Assembly: GCA_946481475.1 (NCBI GenBank)
Contig: CAMLOB010000117.1
Location: 1 to 9,255 of the forward strand
DNA length: 9,255 bases
Direction: 5' to 3'
DNA from: an uncultured Chlorobiota bacterium
Lineage (GTDB): Bacteria > Bacteroidota > Kapaibacteriia > OLB7
Position numbers and translations under genes: made by a program. The notes beneath the pieces were generated by a model that saw only the letters and a list, made by a program, of their open reading frames with translations, did no database searches and was not told the origin of the DNA. Positions 1 to 6,066 of the stretch are shown here, piece by piece (the first letter of the stretch is position 1; every line of letters begins with the position of its first letter).

Positions 1-41
1 GGAATGAAGGAGGACACTTCGGAACAGAGGGCGAAACGGAC

Positions 42-1214
42 ATGGCAGACCTGAAAAACATTATCTCCACAATCGGAGCCGATATCGAACATCGGTTCGA
101 CCAACTGAAGTATCGACTGATCGAACGTCTGGGGGGGAACGATCCGGTGATGATCCTCCCCTACCGCGGATTCGGCAACGGCAGTCGGGTCTACCTGCGG
201 GGCAGGGTGATCGAGGATGAGATGCCGAAGGTCCGGGGGGACAACGAGACGCTCTGGGACAATCTTCTGGCGACCTACAGGCGGATCGAGAGTGACGAGG
301 TTCCGCTGGTCCGGGTGGAGGCCGATCTTGCGGGGGAACCGCAGGAGACGGTGGCCGATCACGAAGGGTTCTTCGAGTTTCTGTTGCCGGCGGAGATGGA
401 ACCGGGAGAAGAACTCTGGCAAACGGTTGAACTCCGATTGCCGGACGAGGTGCGGAACCGGCGGGGGATTCGTGCGACCGGCGAGATCTCCATCCCCGCA
501 CCCGACAGCGATTTCGGCATTATCAGCGATGTGGACGATACGATTATCCGGACAAGCGCCACCGATCTGCTGACCGCCGCCCGACTGACCTTTCTGGAGA
601 ACGCCCGGACACGCCAGCCCTTCGAGGGCGTGGCGGCATTTTACCGTGCGCTGCAACTGGGGCCAAGCGGCGGCAAGCGGAATCCGATCTTCTACGTGTC
701 GAGCAGTCCGTGGAATCTCTATGACCTGCTGATCGACTTCATGGCCCACAACGGTATCCCGAAAGGTCCGGTCCTTCTGCAGGACTTCGGACTGGAACCG
801 GGAAGGATTCTTCACGGCGATCATCTGGAGCACAAGATGGGATGGATTTCCCGGTTGATGGAGTTCTACCCTCATCTTCAATTCGTCCTGATCGGCGACA
901 GCGGACAGCGGGATCCGGAGATTTACCGGGAGACGGTCCGCCGCTTTCCCGGCAGGGTGAAGGGGATCTACATCCGCGACGTCTCGCTTGAGGAACGGGC
1001 CGTCGAGATCAGGCTGATCGCCGACGAACTGAAGCGGGAACGGGTGGAGATGGTGCTGGTGCCGGACAGTCGGGCCGCCGCCGAACATGCGGCGGCGAAC
1101 GGACTGATTGCGCCGGAAACGAAACCGGTCGTGGAGGCGGAAACGGAGCGGGACAAGAGACAGCCGGAGGGAATTGTGGAGGCGATGGTGGAGGGGAATA
1201 CTCAGGGGGTCTGA
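42..1214 (+). CDS. App1-like HAD-family phosphatase (DUF2183 domain protein)
   Basis: The 390-residue protein carries the HAD nucleophile motif DVDDT at residues 163-167 (D163 and D165 expected catalytic), SSSPWNLYD at 220-228, and GDSGQRDPE at 285-293, a combination typical of the App1/DUF2183 family. Yeast App1 is a phosphatidate phosphatase; bacterial members are largely uncharacterised, so the substrate here is unknown. Residues 1-155 form the family's N-terminal part, probably beta-rich; the tail after about 340 is Ala/Glu-rich and looks disordered. No signal peptide or membrane segment is visible, so a cytosolic protein is likely. The ATG at 42 places a basic/amphipathic segment (IEHRFDQLKYRLIERL) near the N-terminus, as I expect for the family. 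The frame stays open to the left edge but has no ATG, GTG or TTG upstream within the window. AGAGGG lies 10 bases before the ATG. The 3' end overlaps the convergent cyclase gene by 13 bases. Confidence 0.88.
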   Translation: MADLKNIISTIGADIEHRFDQLKYRLIERLGGNDPVMILPYRGFGNGSRVYLRGRVIEDEMPKVRGDNETLWDNLLATYRRIESDEVPLVRVEADLAGEPQETVADHEGFFEFLLPAEMEPGEELWQTVELRLPDEVRNRRGIRATGEISIPAPDSDFGIISDVDDTIIRTSATDLLTAARLTFLENARTRQPFEGVAAFYRALQLGPSGGKRNPIFYVSSSPWNLYDLLIDFMAHNGIPKGPVLLQDFGLEPGRILHGDHLEHKMGWISRLMEFYPHLQFVLIGDSGQRDPEIYRETVRRFPGRVKGIYIRDVSLEERAVEIRLIADELKRERVEMVLVPDSRAAAEHAAANGLIAPETKPVVEAETERDKRQPEGIVEAMVEGNTQGV

Positions 1215-1996
1215 TCTCTCTCAACCCGATAGAGGAGCGGCCGCGACGGCGCGGCATCCAGAGCAAACGGCGGGACCTGCAGGTTCAGCAGGTAGAGTCC
1301 GTCCTCCACGTCGTCCGGCACGTAGATCATCTCGGTGATCGTCCGTCCCTCCTCCGGGTTCCCTTCAACGCTCCCCTCTTCCGGCAGATCCCAGAAGATC
1401 CGATGCGAGGTCAGCAGGGGATCGTCCTCCCGGTCGAGCGAGGGAAGGTCGACCAGCAGGTGACGGACACCGAGCATCCGGATCAACCGGGCGGCGTCGG
1501 GAGAAAGATAAGGTGGGGCGTGACCGGACCAGTCGGTGCGGCGTTTGGATTCGTGGTTGGGGAGGGTGCGGAGGATGAGGGCGGCGGGAGTTGAGAGTGG
1601 GGAGTCGAGGGTCGGGAGTCGGGAGTTGAGAGAAGTTTCTGTGATACAGGGTATGCCGTTGTCATCCTCTTCAAGGGGTACCGAGATCAGCAGGGCCGGG
1701 ATGAAGGCTTCTTTCAACGCTTCGTTGATGTGAATCCGGTTCGTGCTCAGGTGGCCTACACATTCGGTGTGGGTGCCGTTGCCGTGCGGGTTCAGCGTGA
1801 CGGTCTCGCAATTGCAGCTCCCTCCCCGTCGGGTGTCGCCGATGAAGTCGCCCCCCTCGGCGACCACGGCCTCCGCCCGCGGCAGATAGAAAGCGTTCGG
1901 CTGCTCCTCGCCGAATCTGAGCGGAATCGAGATGTCGATCGGACCTGCCGGGTCGATCGTGAGGTTCTTTTCTCCGTATGCGAAGGAAATTTTCAA
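1202..1996 (-). CDS. Cyclase-family metal-dependent hydrolase, candidate kynurenine formamidase
   Basis: The 264-residue product belongs to the cyclase/KynB-like superfamily. It has a DISIPL segment at 21-26 and HGNGTHTECVGH at 71-82, a variant of the classical HxGTHxD metal site with Glu78 in place of Asp. H198 and E222 are plausible further metal ligands. With tryptophan dioxygenase in the same cluster, the likely reaction is hydrolysis of N-formylkynurenine to kynurenine and formate; that role is inferred from context. The only usable in-frame start near the family N-terminus is TTG at 1996, since there is no ATG upstream before the stop at 2108-2110. No Shine-Dalgarno sequence is visible. 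The start lies inside a degenerate 7-base repeat, and residues about 121-137 (TSLNSRLPTLDSPLSTP) are encoded by another 7-base array, apparently a tolerated loop insertion. It is the last gene of the minus-strand cluster and its end overlaps the App1-like gene. Confidence 0.82.
   Translation of the reverse strand: MKISFAYGEKNLTIDPAGPIDISIPLRFGEEQPNAFYLPRAEAVVAEGGDFIGDTRRGGSCNCETVTLNPHGNGTHTECVGHLSTNRIHINEALKEAFIPALLISVPLEEDDNGIPCITETSLNSRLPTLDSPLSTPAALILRTLPNHESKRRTDWSGHAPPYLSPDAARLIRMLGVRHLLVDLPSLDREDDPLLTSHRIFWDLPEEGSVEGNPEEGRTITEMIYVPDDVEDGLYLLNLQVPPFALDAAPSRPLLYRVERDQTP
1586..1634. repeat. Degenerate heptamer array inside the cyclase gene (GGGAGTC family)
   Basis: Seven consecutive 7-base units can be read on the plus strand: GGGAGTT, GAGAGTG, GGGAGTC, GAGGGTC, GGGAGTC, GGGAGTT, GAGAGAA. 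The array is in the open frame of the cyclase and has no stop there. Three units equal 21 bases, so a long array encodes a seven-residue peptide period. Confidence 0.85.
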
Positions 1997-2017
1997 TTTG
2001 CGATTGTCGATTTTCGA
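1985..2017 (-). repeat. Degenerate heptamer array over the cyclase start codon (TCGAAAA family)
   Basis: Read on the minus strand, units are TCGAAAA, TCGACAA, TCGCAAA, TTGAAAA and a partial TTTCC. The TTG that starts the cyclase reading frame is the first triplet of the fourth unit. The units are diverged, so this array is less certain than the GCCAATC one. Confidence 0.55.
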
Positions 2018-2107
2018 ATGATGGGACAGTCCGGTTATTCCGAAATCACGAAAAGAACATATGTTTCGGGGACGAATGTTCAGTGTGGACGAAAAGGGAG
2101 AACGTAA

Positions 2108-2467
2108 TTATCGCTGCTGATTTTTGCGAGCCGTTTTCCTTGATTGTACGATGATGGCGGTCAGTTCTCCTGCTTCACGCATCAGACGTCGTATCTCTTC
2201 CTTCTCTTCAGTACAGATCTCGTCAAGAAGTTCAAGCCGGTATCGGGACTCGTCCGCTTCCTCCTCAACAATGCCGAGTTTGGCAATAAAGTCCGCTTTG
2301 GATTTTCCGCGACAGGCTGCCCGGTAGTTTGCACCGACCGATGTTCCGCTTCTTGTCAGTTGTCGAGTAATAACCCAATACTCGGGGCGGTTCGGCAGAT
2401 GTGAACAGAATCGGATGATATTCAGGGCAAACCGTTTTGTCCTGCTCTTCAGGTCTTCTGCTTTCAT
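2108..2467 (-). CDS. Four-helix-bundle protein (S23 / intervening-sequence protein family)
   Basis: The 119-residue product matches the small four-helix-bundle family first described from intervening sequences in 23S rRNA genes. Visible hallmarks are an N-terminal helix (residues about 1-25), the conserved-looking RSGTSVGANYRAACRGKSKADFIAKL stretch around 39-64, an acidic helix VEEEADESRYRLELL, and a basic C-terminal tail ending RKNQQR. The molecular function of the family is unknown; RNA binding has been suggested. The start chosen is ATG at 2467, matching the family N-terminus; the frame stays open further upstream, but there it runs through 7-base repeats and reads out as WRLAIGD-type peptide. 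No clear Shine-Dalgarno sequence is present. A hand count of 60 bases gives about 47% GC, lower than the flanking catabolic genes. It separates ACMSD from the cyclase in an otherwise metabolic cluster and is probably an inserted accessory gene. Confidence 0.82.
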   Translation of the reverse strand: MKAEDLKSRTKRFALNIIRFCSHLPNRPEYWVITRQLTRSGTSVGANYRAACRGKSKADFIAKLGIVEEEADESRYRLELLDEICTEEKEEIRRLMREAGELTAIIVQSRKTARKNQQR

Positions 2468-2547
2468 AGGAGTGATCGAGGGCAAAAAGGTGGTCGGGAG
2501 AAGCCGTCCTTTGCAAATCAAGTTGTGAACTCTTCCATTCGTACTTT

Positions 2548-2596
2548 GCCAATCGCCAATCGCCAATCGCCAATCGCCAATCGTCAATCGCCAATC
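2548..2596. repeat. Heptamer tandem array (GCCAATC x7)
   Basis: Seven contiguous units on the plus strand: five GCCAATC from 2548 to 2582, one variant GTCAATC at 2583-2589, then GCCAATC at 2590-2596. The minus-strand unit is GATTGGC. The array overlaps the 3' end of ACMSD and lies 80 bases upstream of the four-helix-bundle gene. It contains no spacers and is not a CRISPR. Confidence 0.97.
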
Positions 2597-3615
2597 GACA
2601 TTCCCCTCCGCACTTCCTCTTCGGTCATCCCCAACCAATCCAGCGCCGTCTTCCAAAGAAGCCGTTCTTTTACTTCCTGCGAAAGATCATCCATCTCCTC
2701 GATCATCTTCCCGGGGTGATGTTCGCCGAGCGGGAAGGGGTAGTCGCTTCCGAGCATGATCCGGTCCTCACCGACCAGCTCCAGCATGTATCGGAGGGCT
2801 GCCGGATCGTGGACGAGTGAATCGAAATAGAACTTCGGCAGATAGTCGCGCGGCTCGGTCTTCGTGTGGAGCTGCACCAGATCGGGACGGACGTTGAAGC
2901 CGTGTTCGATCCGGCCGAGCGTGATCGGGAAGGAGCCGCCGCCGTGGGCGAAACAGAAGCGGAGATTCGGGTAGCGGTCCAGCACACCGCCGAACATCAC
3001 CGAGCAGATCGCCCGCGACGTCTCCGCCGGCATCCCCACAAGCCAGGGGAGCCAGTACTTCCGCATCTCGTCCTTTCCCATCATGTCCCACGGGTGGACG
3101 AAAATTCCGGCACCCAGCTCTTCGGCCGCCGCGTAGAACGGCTCGAACGATTCGTCATCCAGATTCCAGTCGTTGACGTGCGATCCGATCTCCACCCCCT
3201 GCAATCCCAGTTCCTTGACGCACCGCTCCAGCTCCTTTGCCGCAAGGTCCGGAGCCTGCATCGGGAGTGTGGCCAGACCGATAAATCTGTCGGGGTAGTC
3301 GGCGCAGACCCCGGCGATGTGGTCGTTCAGGATGCGGGAGAGATCCAGTGCGTCGTCCGGTTTCGCCCAGTAGCTGAACATTACCGGGACGGTGGAGAGA
3401 ACCTGCATGTCGACTCCCGTGGCGTCGCACTCCCCCATCCGTCTGACCGGGTCCCAGCAATTGTCCTGGATCTCCCTGAAATGGCGACCGTCGATCATCA
3501 TCTTTGCGCGGCAGGGGGCGTGATGCTCCAGCTGTATCCAGCCCCCGTAGCCGTAGCGTTCTCTCAGATTCGGCCAGTTCTCCGGAAGAATGTGTGTGTG
3601 GACGTCGATCTTCAT
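2584..3615 (-). CDS. nbaD: 2-Amino-3-carboxymuconate-6-semialdehyde decarboxylase (ACMSD), amidohydrolase family
   Basis: This 343-residue protein converts aminocarboxymuconate semialdehyde to 2-aminomuconate semialdehyde, diverting carbon from quinolinate/NAD synthesis into catabolism. The metal site typical of ACMSD is visible: DVHTH with H6 and H8, H174 (FVHPWD), H224 (FAHGGG) and D291 (GSDYPFPLG). R47 and W188 correspond to the active-site Arg and Trp known from the Pseudomonas enzyme. Length agrees with the family (about 330-340 residues). The ATG at 3615 starts directly at MKIDVHTH, the usual N-terminus; no Shine-Dalgarno is evident. It lies 118 bases downstream of the gene for the preceding enzyme, 3-hydroxyanthranilate dioxygenase. 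The final residues SIGD and the TGA stop are encoded inside the GCCAATC array, so the natural C-terminus may have been replaced by repeat sequence after [11 protein letters not shown]. Confidence 0.92.
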   Translation of the reverse strand: MKIDVHTHILPENWPNLRERYGYGGWIQLEHHAPCRAKMMIDGRHFREIQDNCWDPVRRMGECDATGVDMQVLSTVPVMFSYWAKPDDALDLSRILNDHIAGVCADYPDRFIGLATLPMQAPDLAAKELERCVKELGLQGVEIGSHVNDWNLDDESFEPFYAAAEELGAGIFVHPWDMMGKDEMRKYWLPWLVGMPAETSRAICSVMFGGVLDRYPNLRFCFAHGGGSFPITLGRIEHGFNVRPDLVQLHTKTEPRDYLPKFYFDSLVHDPAALRYMLELVGEDRIMLGSDYPFPLGEHHPGKMIEEMDDLSQEVKERLLWKTALDWLGMTEEEVRRGMSIGD

Positions 3616-3652
3616 CTGTTCGGTTTGATGGTGGAATAGGCCGCGGGGGTTT

Positions 3653-3674
3653 CCGGCCGTCGATCACCGGCCGG
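3653..3674. other. GC-rich intercistronic hairpin between HAAO and ACMSD genes
   Basis: CCGGCCG at 3653-3659 pairs perfectly with CGGCCGG at 3668-3674 around an 8-base loop. On the minus strand no T-run follows, so it does not look like a complete Rho-independent terminator; transcript stabilisation or processing is more likely, or it may be chance in GC-rich DNA. Confidence 0.4.
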
Positions 3675-3733
3675 TCTCTCCGCAGCATGCGAAACATACG
3701 GGATACGAAATAGGAAACTCCGGGATTGACCCC

Positions 3734-4276
3734 TCAGGCATTCTCGTCAACCGTCACCGGCTTCGGCGGTTGCATCACCGTGCCGCAGTTCTGACAGGTC
3801 CGCGCCTCTTCGTCCGACCAGAACGCATCGAAGACCGGTTTGAGCTGCGTGGTGATGTCGGTCAACTGCATGAACGCCTCGTGGATCTTGTTACCGCAGT
3901 TCTCGCAGAACCAGACGAAGCCGTCGAGTTCCCCTTCCTTCCGTTTCCGCTCCACCACCAGTCCGATCGTGTTTGCCGGACGCTGCGGCGAGTGGGGAAT
4001 TCCCGGCGGAAGAAGAAAGACGTCCCCTTCCTTGATATGGACATCCCGGAACTCTCCATCCTCGACGATTTTCAGCGTGATGTCTCCTTCCACCTGATAG
4101 AAGAACTCCTCGCTCTCATCCACATGATAATCCTTCCGTGCGTTCGGTCCGCCGATCACCATCACCATGAAATCCGGGTTCTCCTCTTTCCAGAGTTGAT
4201 CGTTCCCGACCGGCGGCTTCAGCAGGTGCCGGTGTTCGTCGATCCATTTGTGCAGGTTGAATGATGCAAGTGCCAT
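3734..4276 (-). CDS. nbaC: 3-Hydroxyanthranilate 3,4-dioxygenase (HAAO)
   Basis: The 180-residue cupin opens the ring of 3-hydroxyanthranilate to 2-amino-3-carboxymuconate semialdehyde, the substrate of the next gene product. Fe(II) ligands H51, E57 and H95 are visible in KDYHVDESEEFFYQ and PGIPHSPQRP; R47, R99 and E109 match the substrate-binding residues known from the Cupriavidus enzyme. Two CxxC pairs, C124/C127 (FCENCG) and C161/C164 (CQNCG), form the rubredoxin-like second metal site of bacterial HAAO. Length is normal for the bacterial single-cupin form. The ATG at 4276 gives the typical N-terminus; there is no Shine-Dalgarno, and the leader contains a TTAAC-type 7-base repeat. It follows the toxin-like gene by 47 bases, so it could be transcribed from the main operon promoter or from a local one in the AT-rich leader. 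Confidence 0.95.
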   Translation of the reverse strand: MALASFNLHKWIDEHRHLLKPPVGNDQLWKEENPDFMVMVIGGPNARKDYHVDESEEFFYQVEGDITLKIVEDGEFRDVHIKEGDVFLLPPGIPHSPQRPANTIGLVVERKRKEGELDGFVWFCENCGNKIHEAFMQLTDITTQLKPVFDAFWSDEEARTCQNCGTVMQPPKPVTVDENA

Positions 4277-4286
4277 AGTCGTATGT

Positions 4287-4307
4287 GGTTAATGGTTAAC
4301 AGTTAAT
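4287..4307. repeat. Short heptamer array (GGTTAAT family) upstream of HAAO
   Basis: Three adjoining units on the plus strand, GGTTAAT, GGTTAAC and AGTTAAT, lie in the 47-base gap between the toxin-like gene stop and the HAAO start. It has the same 7-base period as the other arrays but a different unit. With only three units, chance cannot be excluded. Confidence 0.6.
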
Positions 4308-4323
4308 CAACTTGTGCTGCGAT

Positions 4324-4719
4324 TTACCGGAATAATGTCGGCAGCTCACTTCCGATAGGGAGTGGGCGAATACGCAAGGTGTTTCTGTCGAAAGTCACTA
4401 CTGCTCCTCTTTTCAAATCTTCGGTGATCTGATTCAGATTATCCAGAAGTACCCGGGCGTATGTCTGGGGGCCATGAAACTCCTTCAAACGTCTGAATAA
4501 CACAAAAGAAGGTCGCACACTTCCCCGCAATGCCAACAATGTTCCAAAATCGGTATCGGCCGACACGACGACATAATCTTCACGTATTGCCAGATTGAAT
4601 ATCTCTTCGTCGCTAGCGGCTTGCATTGAGAAGTCTCTGACGTGAGCGGTTTCATAACCATGCTGACGTAGTATACCCGCAACTATCGGGGATAAGGCAT
4701 TATCAATGAGGAACTTCAT
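4324..4719 (-). CDS. DUF5615 PIN-like protein, putative toxin of a toxin-antitoxin pair
   Basis: The 131-residue product starts MKFLIDNALSP, with D6 in the position of the first PIN-domain acidic residue, followed by AASDEEIFNLA (D37, E38, E39) and VSADTDFGTLL (D55, D57). This is the pattern of DUF5615 PIN-like proteins, predicted Mg-dependent ribonucleases of the VapC-like superfamily; activity is unproven here. The start ATG at 4717-4719 overlaps the stop of the upstream DUF433 gene (ATGA), suggesting translational coupling. The base composition is lower in GC (about 40-48% in two hand-counted 60-base stretches) than the neighbouring enzymes (55-68% in similar samples), consistent with recent acquisition. 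It is inserted between two tryptophan-catabolic genes and has no evident role in the pathway. The acidic set appears intact, so it is not obviously decayed. Confidence 0.82.
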   Translation of the reverse strand: MKFLIDNALSPIVAGILRQHGYETAHVRDFSMQAASDEEIFNLAIREDYVVVSADTDFGTLLALRGSVRPSFVLFRRLKEFHGPQTYARVLLDNLNQITEDLKRGAVVTFDRNTLRIRPLPIGSELPTLFR

Positions 4720-4964
4720 GCTGCCTTTGTGATGATCGGAATTTGCTTTTCCTGAACCATCTCCGCAGCATAGCGAAGCGCCTCGCGAATGTCTTCCCGT
4801 TCCAGATCGGGATAGGCTTCTAAGATCTCATCGGTGCTCATCCCTTCGCTGACCATACGGATCACCATCGAAACGGGAATGCGCAGACCCCGGATACAGG
4901 GAATCCCTCCCATCTGTGCGGGGTCAACAGTAATGCGAGCATAGCTCATATTCTCGGTCTTCAT
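4716..4964 (-). CDS. DUF433 domain protein, putative antitoxin
   Basis: The 82-residue product has the DUF433 signature: ITVDPAQMGGIPCIRGLRIPV at about residues 11-31, then a helix-turn-helix-like EGMSTDEILEAYPDLEREDIREALRYAAE at about 40-68. DUF433 genes are usually found directly before DUF5615 genes and are taken to be their antitoxins, with probable DNA binding and autoregulation. The start at 4964 is chosen because GGAGG lies five bases upstream of this ATG, one of the few good Shine-Dalgarno sequences in the window. Another ATG at 4994 would add ten residues without a site. The gene begins 37 bases after the tryptophan dioxygenase stop, so it may be read from the catabolic operon as well as its own promoter. 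Confidence 0.82.
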   Translation of the reverse strand: MKTENMSYARITVDPAQMGGIPCIRGLRIPVSMVIRMVSEGMSTDEILEAYPDLEREDIREALRYAAEMVQEKQIPIITKAA

Positions 4965-4967
4965 TTT

Positions 4968-4974
4968 ATCCTCC
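4968..4974 (-). promoter_or_regulatory. Ribosome binding site of the DUF433 antitoxin gene
   Basis: On the minus strand the sequence GTGGAGGATAAAATG places a GGAGG core five bases before the ATG at 4964. This decides the start and contrasts with the catabolic genes, most of which lack such a site. Confidence 0.65.
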
Positions 4975-5001
4975 ACCATAGCTTGTTTATGCAATCTTCC
5001 C

Positions 5002-5979
5002 TCACGCCCCCACTTCTTCTTCCGGCTCTCCGGTCAGCTTCCGGTACCCTTCCAGATTGCCGACCCCCCAGTCCTTCAGTTCTTCTTCGGACCAGAGATC
5101 GGGGAAAAAGATGCGTCGCTGGTAGCGGGGGTGCATGTAGCGTTGCCAGTTGCTGCCGCCGGTCGCCTCGGCCGGCGTCTCTCCGCTGTTAAGGTATCTG
5201 CCCGCCGTGCTGTAGTGGGCCATCACCCAGGTCACGTTCACCGTATGGTCGTAGTGGCGCATGGCGTTGATCAGCGCGATGTCTTCCCGCTTCTCCTGCG
5301 GCAGTCGTTTGAAGGTGGACCAGAGGTTGATCGTGTTGTACTCCTCCATGATCCGGAGGAATTCGGCCTTGTACTTCTGTTCGAAAAGCTGAAGCGATAT
5401 GCTCTTCTTTCCGGTCTCGTAATCCTTTCCGGCCGCCTGCCAGTAGAGGTGTTCGAAGGCGTGCTCGTAGGGGGTATCCCGGTCGATCGTCTCCCGGAAG
5501 CGGGCGTCGATCAGGTTGATCAGTTCGGTGGAACAGAACTCGATGATCCGGTACTGCGCGCTCTGGAATCCGCTGGCCGGAGTGAGGGTGTTCCGGAACT
5601 TCATGTACTGGTCGATCTCCATCCCCTCTCCCATGATCGTGAACGACGCGGTCAGCATATCGACGTAGCGACTGATGCGGGCCAGTCTGGAGGAGAAGAA
5701 ATCGACGCTCGGATCCTCGTGCTTCGCCACCTGCTCGATCTCCCAGCGGATCATCCTGAACAGAAGCTCGTTGATCTGGTGATAGATGATAAAAACCATC
5801 TCGTCCGGCAACGTGGTCCGCTGCACCTGCAGGCTCAGGAGTGCATCGGTCTGGATATAATCCCAGTAGGTGATCGGCTTGCTCCAGAGCAGTCCCTCCA
5901 GATGCACGTCCGGGTTCTGGTCGATCTCCCGGTACTTCGCGCTGATCTCCTCGAGCAGCTCGCGCTGTTTTTCAGTCAT
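5002..5979 (-). CDS. kynA: Tryptophan 2,3-dioxygenase
   Basis: The 325-residue heme protein performs the first step, oxidising L-tryptophan to N-formylkynurenine. Family landmarks are TYWDYIQTDALLSLQ at 37-51, YHQINELLFR at 66-75 (H67 is the expected distal-pocket His), FRNTLTPASGFQSAQYR at 128-144 (R129 would bind the substrate carboxylate), and H245 as likely proximal heme ligand. ATGGSNWQRYM at 272-282 corresponds to the GTGGS substrate loop, with T273 conserved but Ala replacing the first Gly. Length is slightly above the Xanthomonas enzyme (about 298). The sequence belongs to a divergent branch: the region between H245 and the TGGS loop differs from proteobacterial TDO. The ATG at 5979 is preceded by GAGAGA at suitable distance. 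It lies 87 bases after the decarboxylase/hydratase gene on the same strand. Confidence 0.92.
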   Translation of the reverse strand: MTEKQRELLEEISAKYREIDQNPDVHLEGLLWSKPITYWDYIQTDALLSLQVQRTTLPDEMVFIIYHQINELLFRMIRWEIEQVAKHEDPSVDFFSSRLARISRYVDMLTASFTIMGEGMEIDQYMKFRNTLTPASGFQSAQYRIIEFCSTELINLIDARFRETIDRDTPYEHAFEHLYWQAAGKDYETGKKSISLQLFEQKYKAEFLRIMEEYNTINLWSTFKRLPQEKREDIALINAMRHYDHTVNVTWVMAHYSTAGRYLNSGETPAEATGGSNWQRYMHPRYQRRIFFPDLWSEEELKDWGVGNLEGYRKLTGEPEEEVGA

Positions 5980-6025
5980 CGTTCTCTCTATCCGGTTATA
6001 TAGCTTGGCTGTTTGTTGTCTTCGT

Positions 6026-6055
6026 ACCCGGTTCCGTCTTCGGATCTTTCCGGGT
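6026..6055. other. Intercistronic imperfect hairpin between decarboxylase/hydratase and TDO genes
   Basis: ACCCGG at 6026-6031 pairs with CCGGGT at 6050-6055, enclosing a second stem TCCG (6033-6036) with CGGA (6041-6044) and a TCTT loop. The bulge is asymmetric and no T-run follows on the minus strand. It may modulate the transcript between the two genes; the function is not demonstrated. Confidence 0.4.
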
Positions 6056-6066
6056 GTGCGTCATTT

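Noticed and set aside
1..54. C-terminal tail of an upstream gene ending at TGA 52-54
   Set aside because: A frame is open from the window edge to this stop, but 17 codons are too few to distinguish from chance.
2548..2596. CRISPR array or protein repeat (WRLAIGD-type peptide)
   Set aside because: Units are contiguous seven-mers with no spacers, and the peptide repeat is just translated repeat DNA upstream of the real start of the four-helix-bundle gene.
2468..2656. N-terminal extension of the four-helix-bundle protein to 182 residues
   Set aside because: The extra residues are translated from the 7-base array and the antisense of the ACMSD end, and the family normally begins at the ATG at 2467.
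3653..3674. Rho-independent terminator after HAAO
   Set aside because: The stem is perfect but no T-run follows on the minus strand, and ACMSD, the next pathway enzyme, follows on the same strand.
4324..4964. Transposon or integron cassette carrying the toxin-antitoxin-like pair
   Set aside because: No transposase, terminal inverted repeats or attachment-site-like sequence could be found around the pair.
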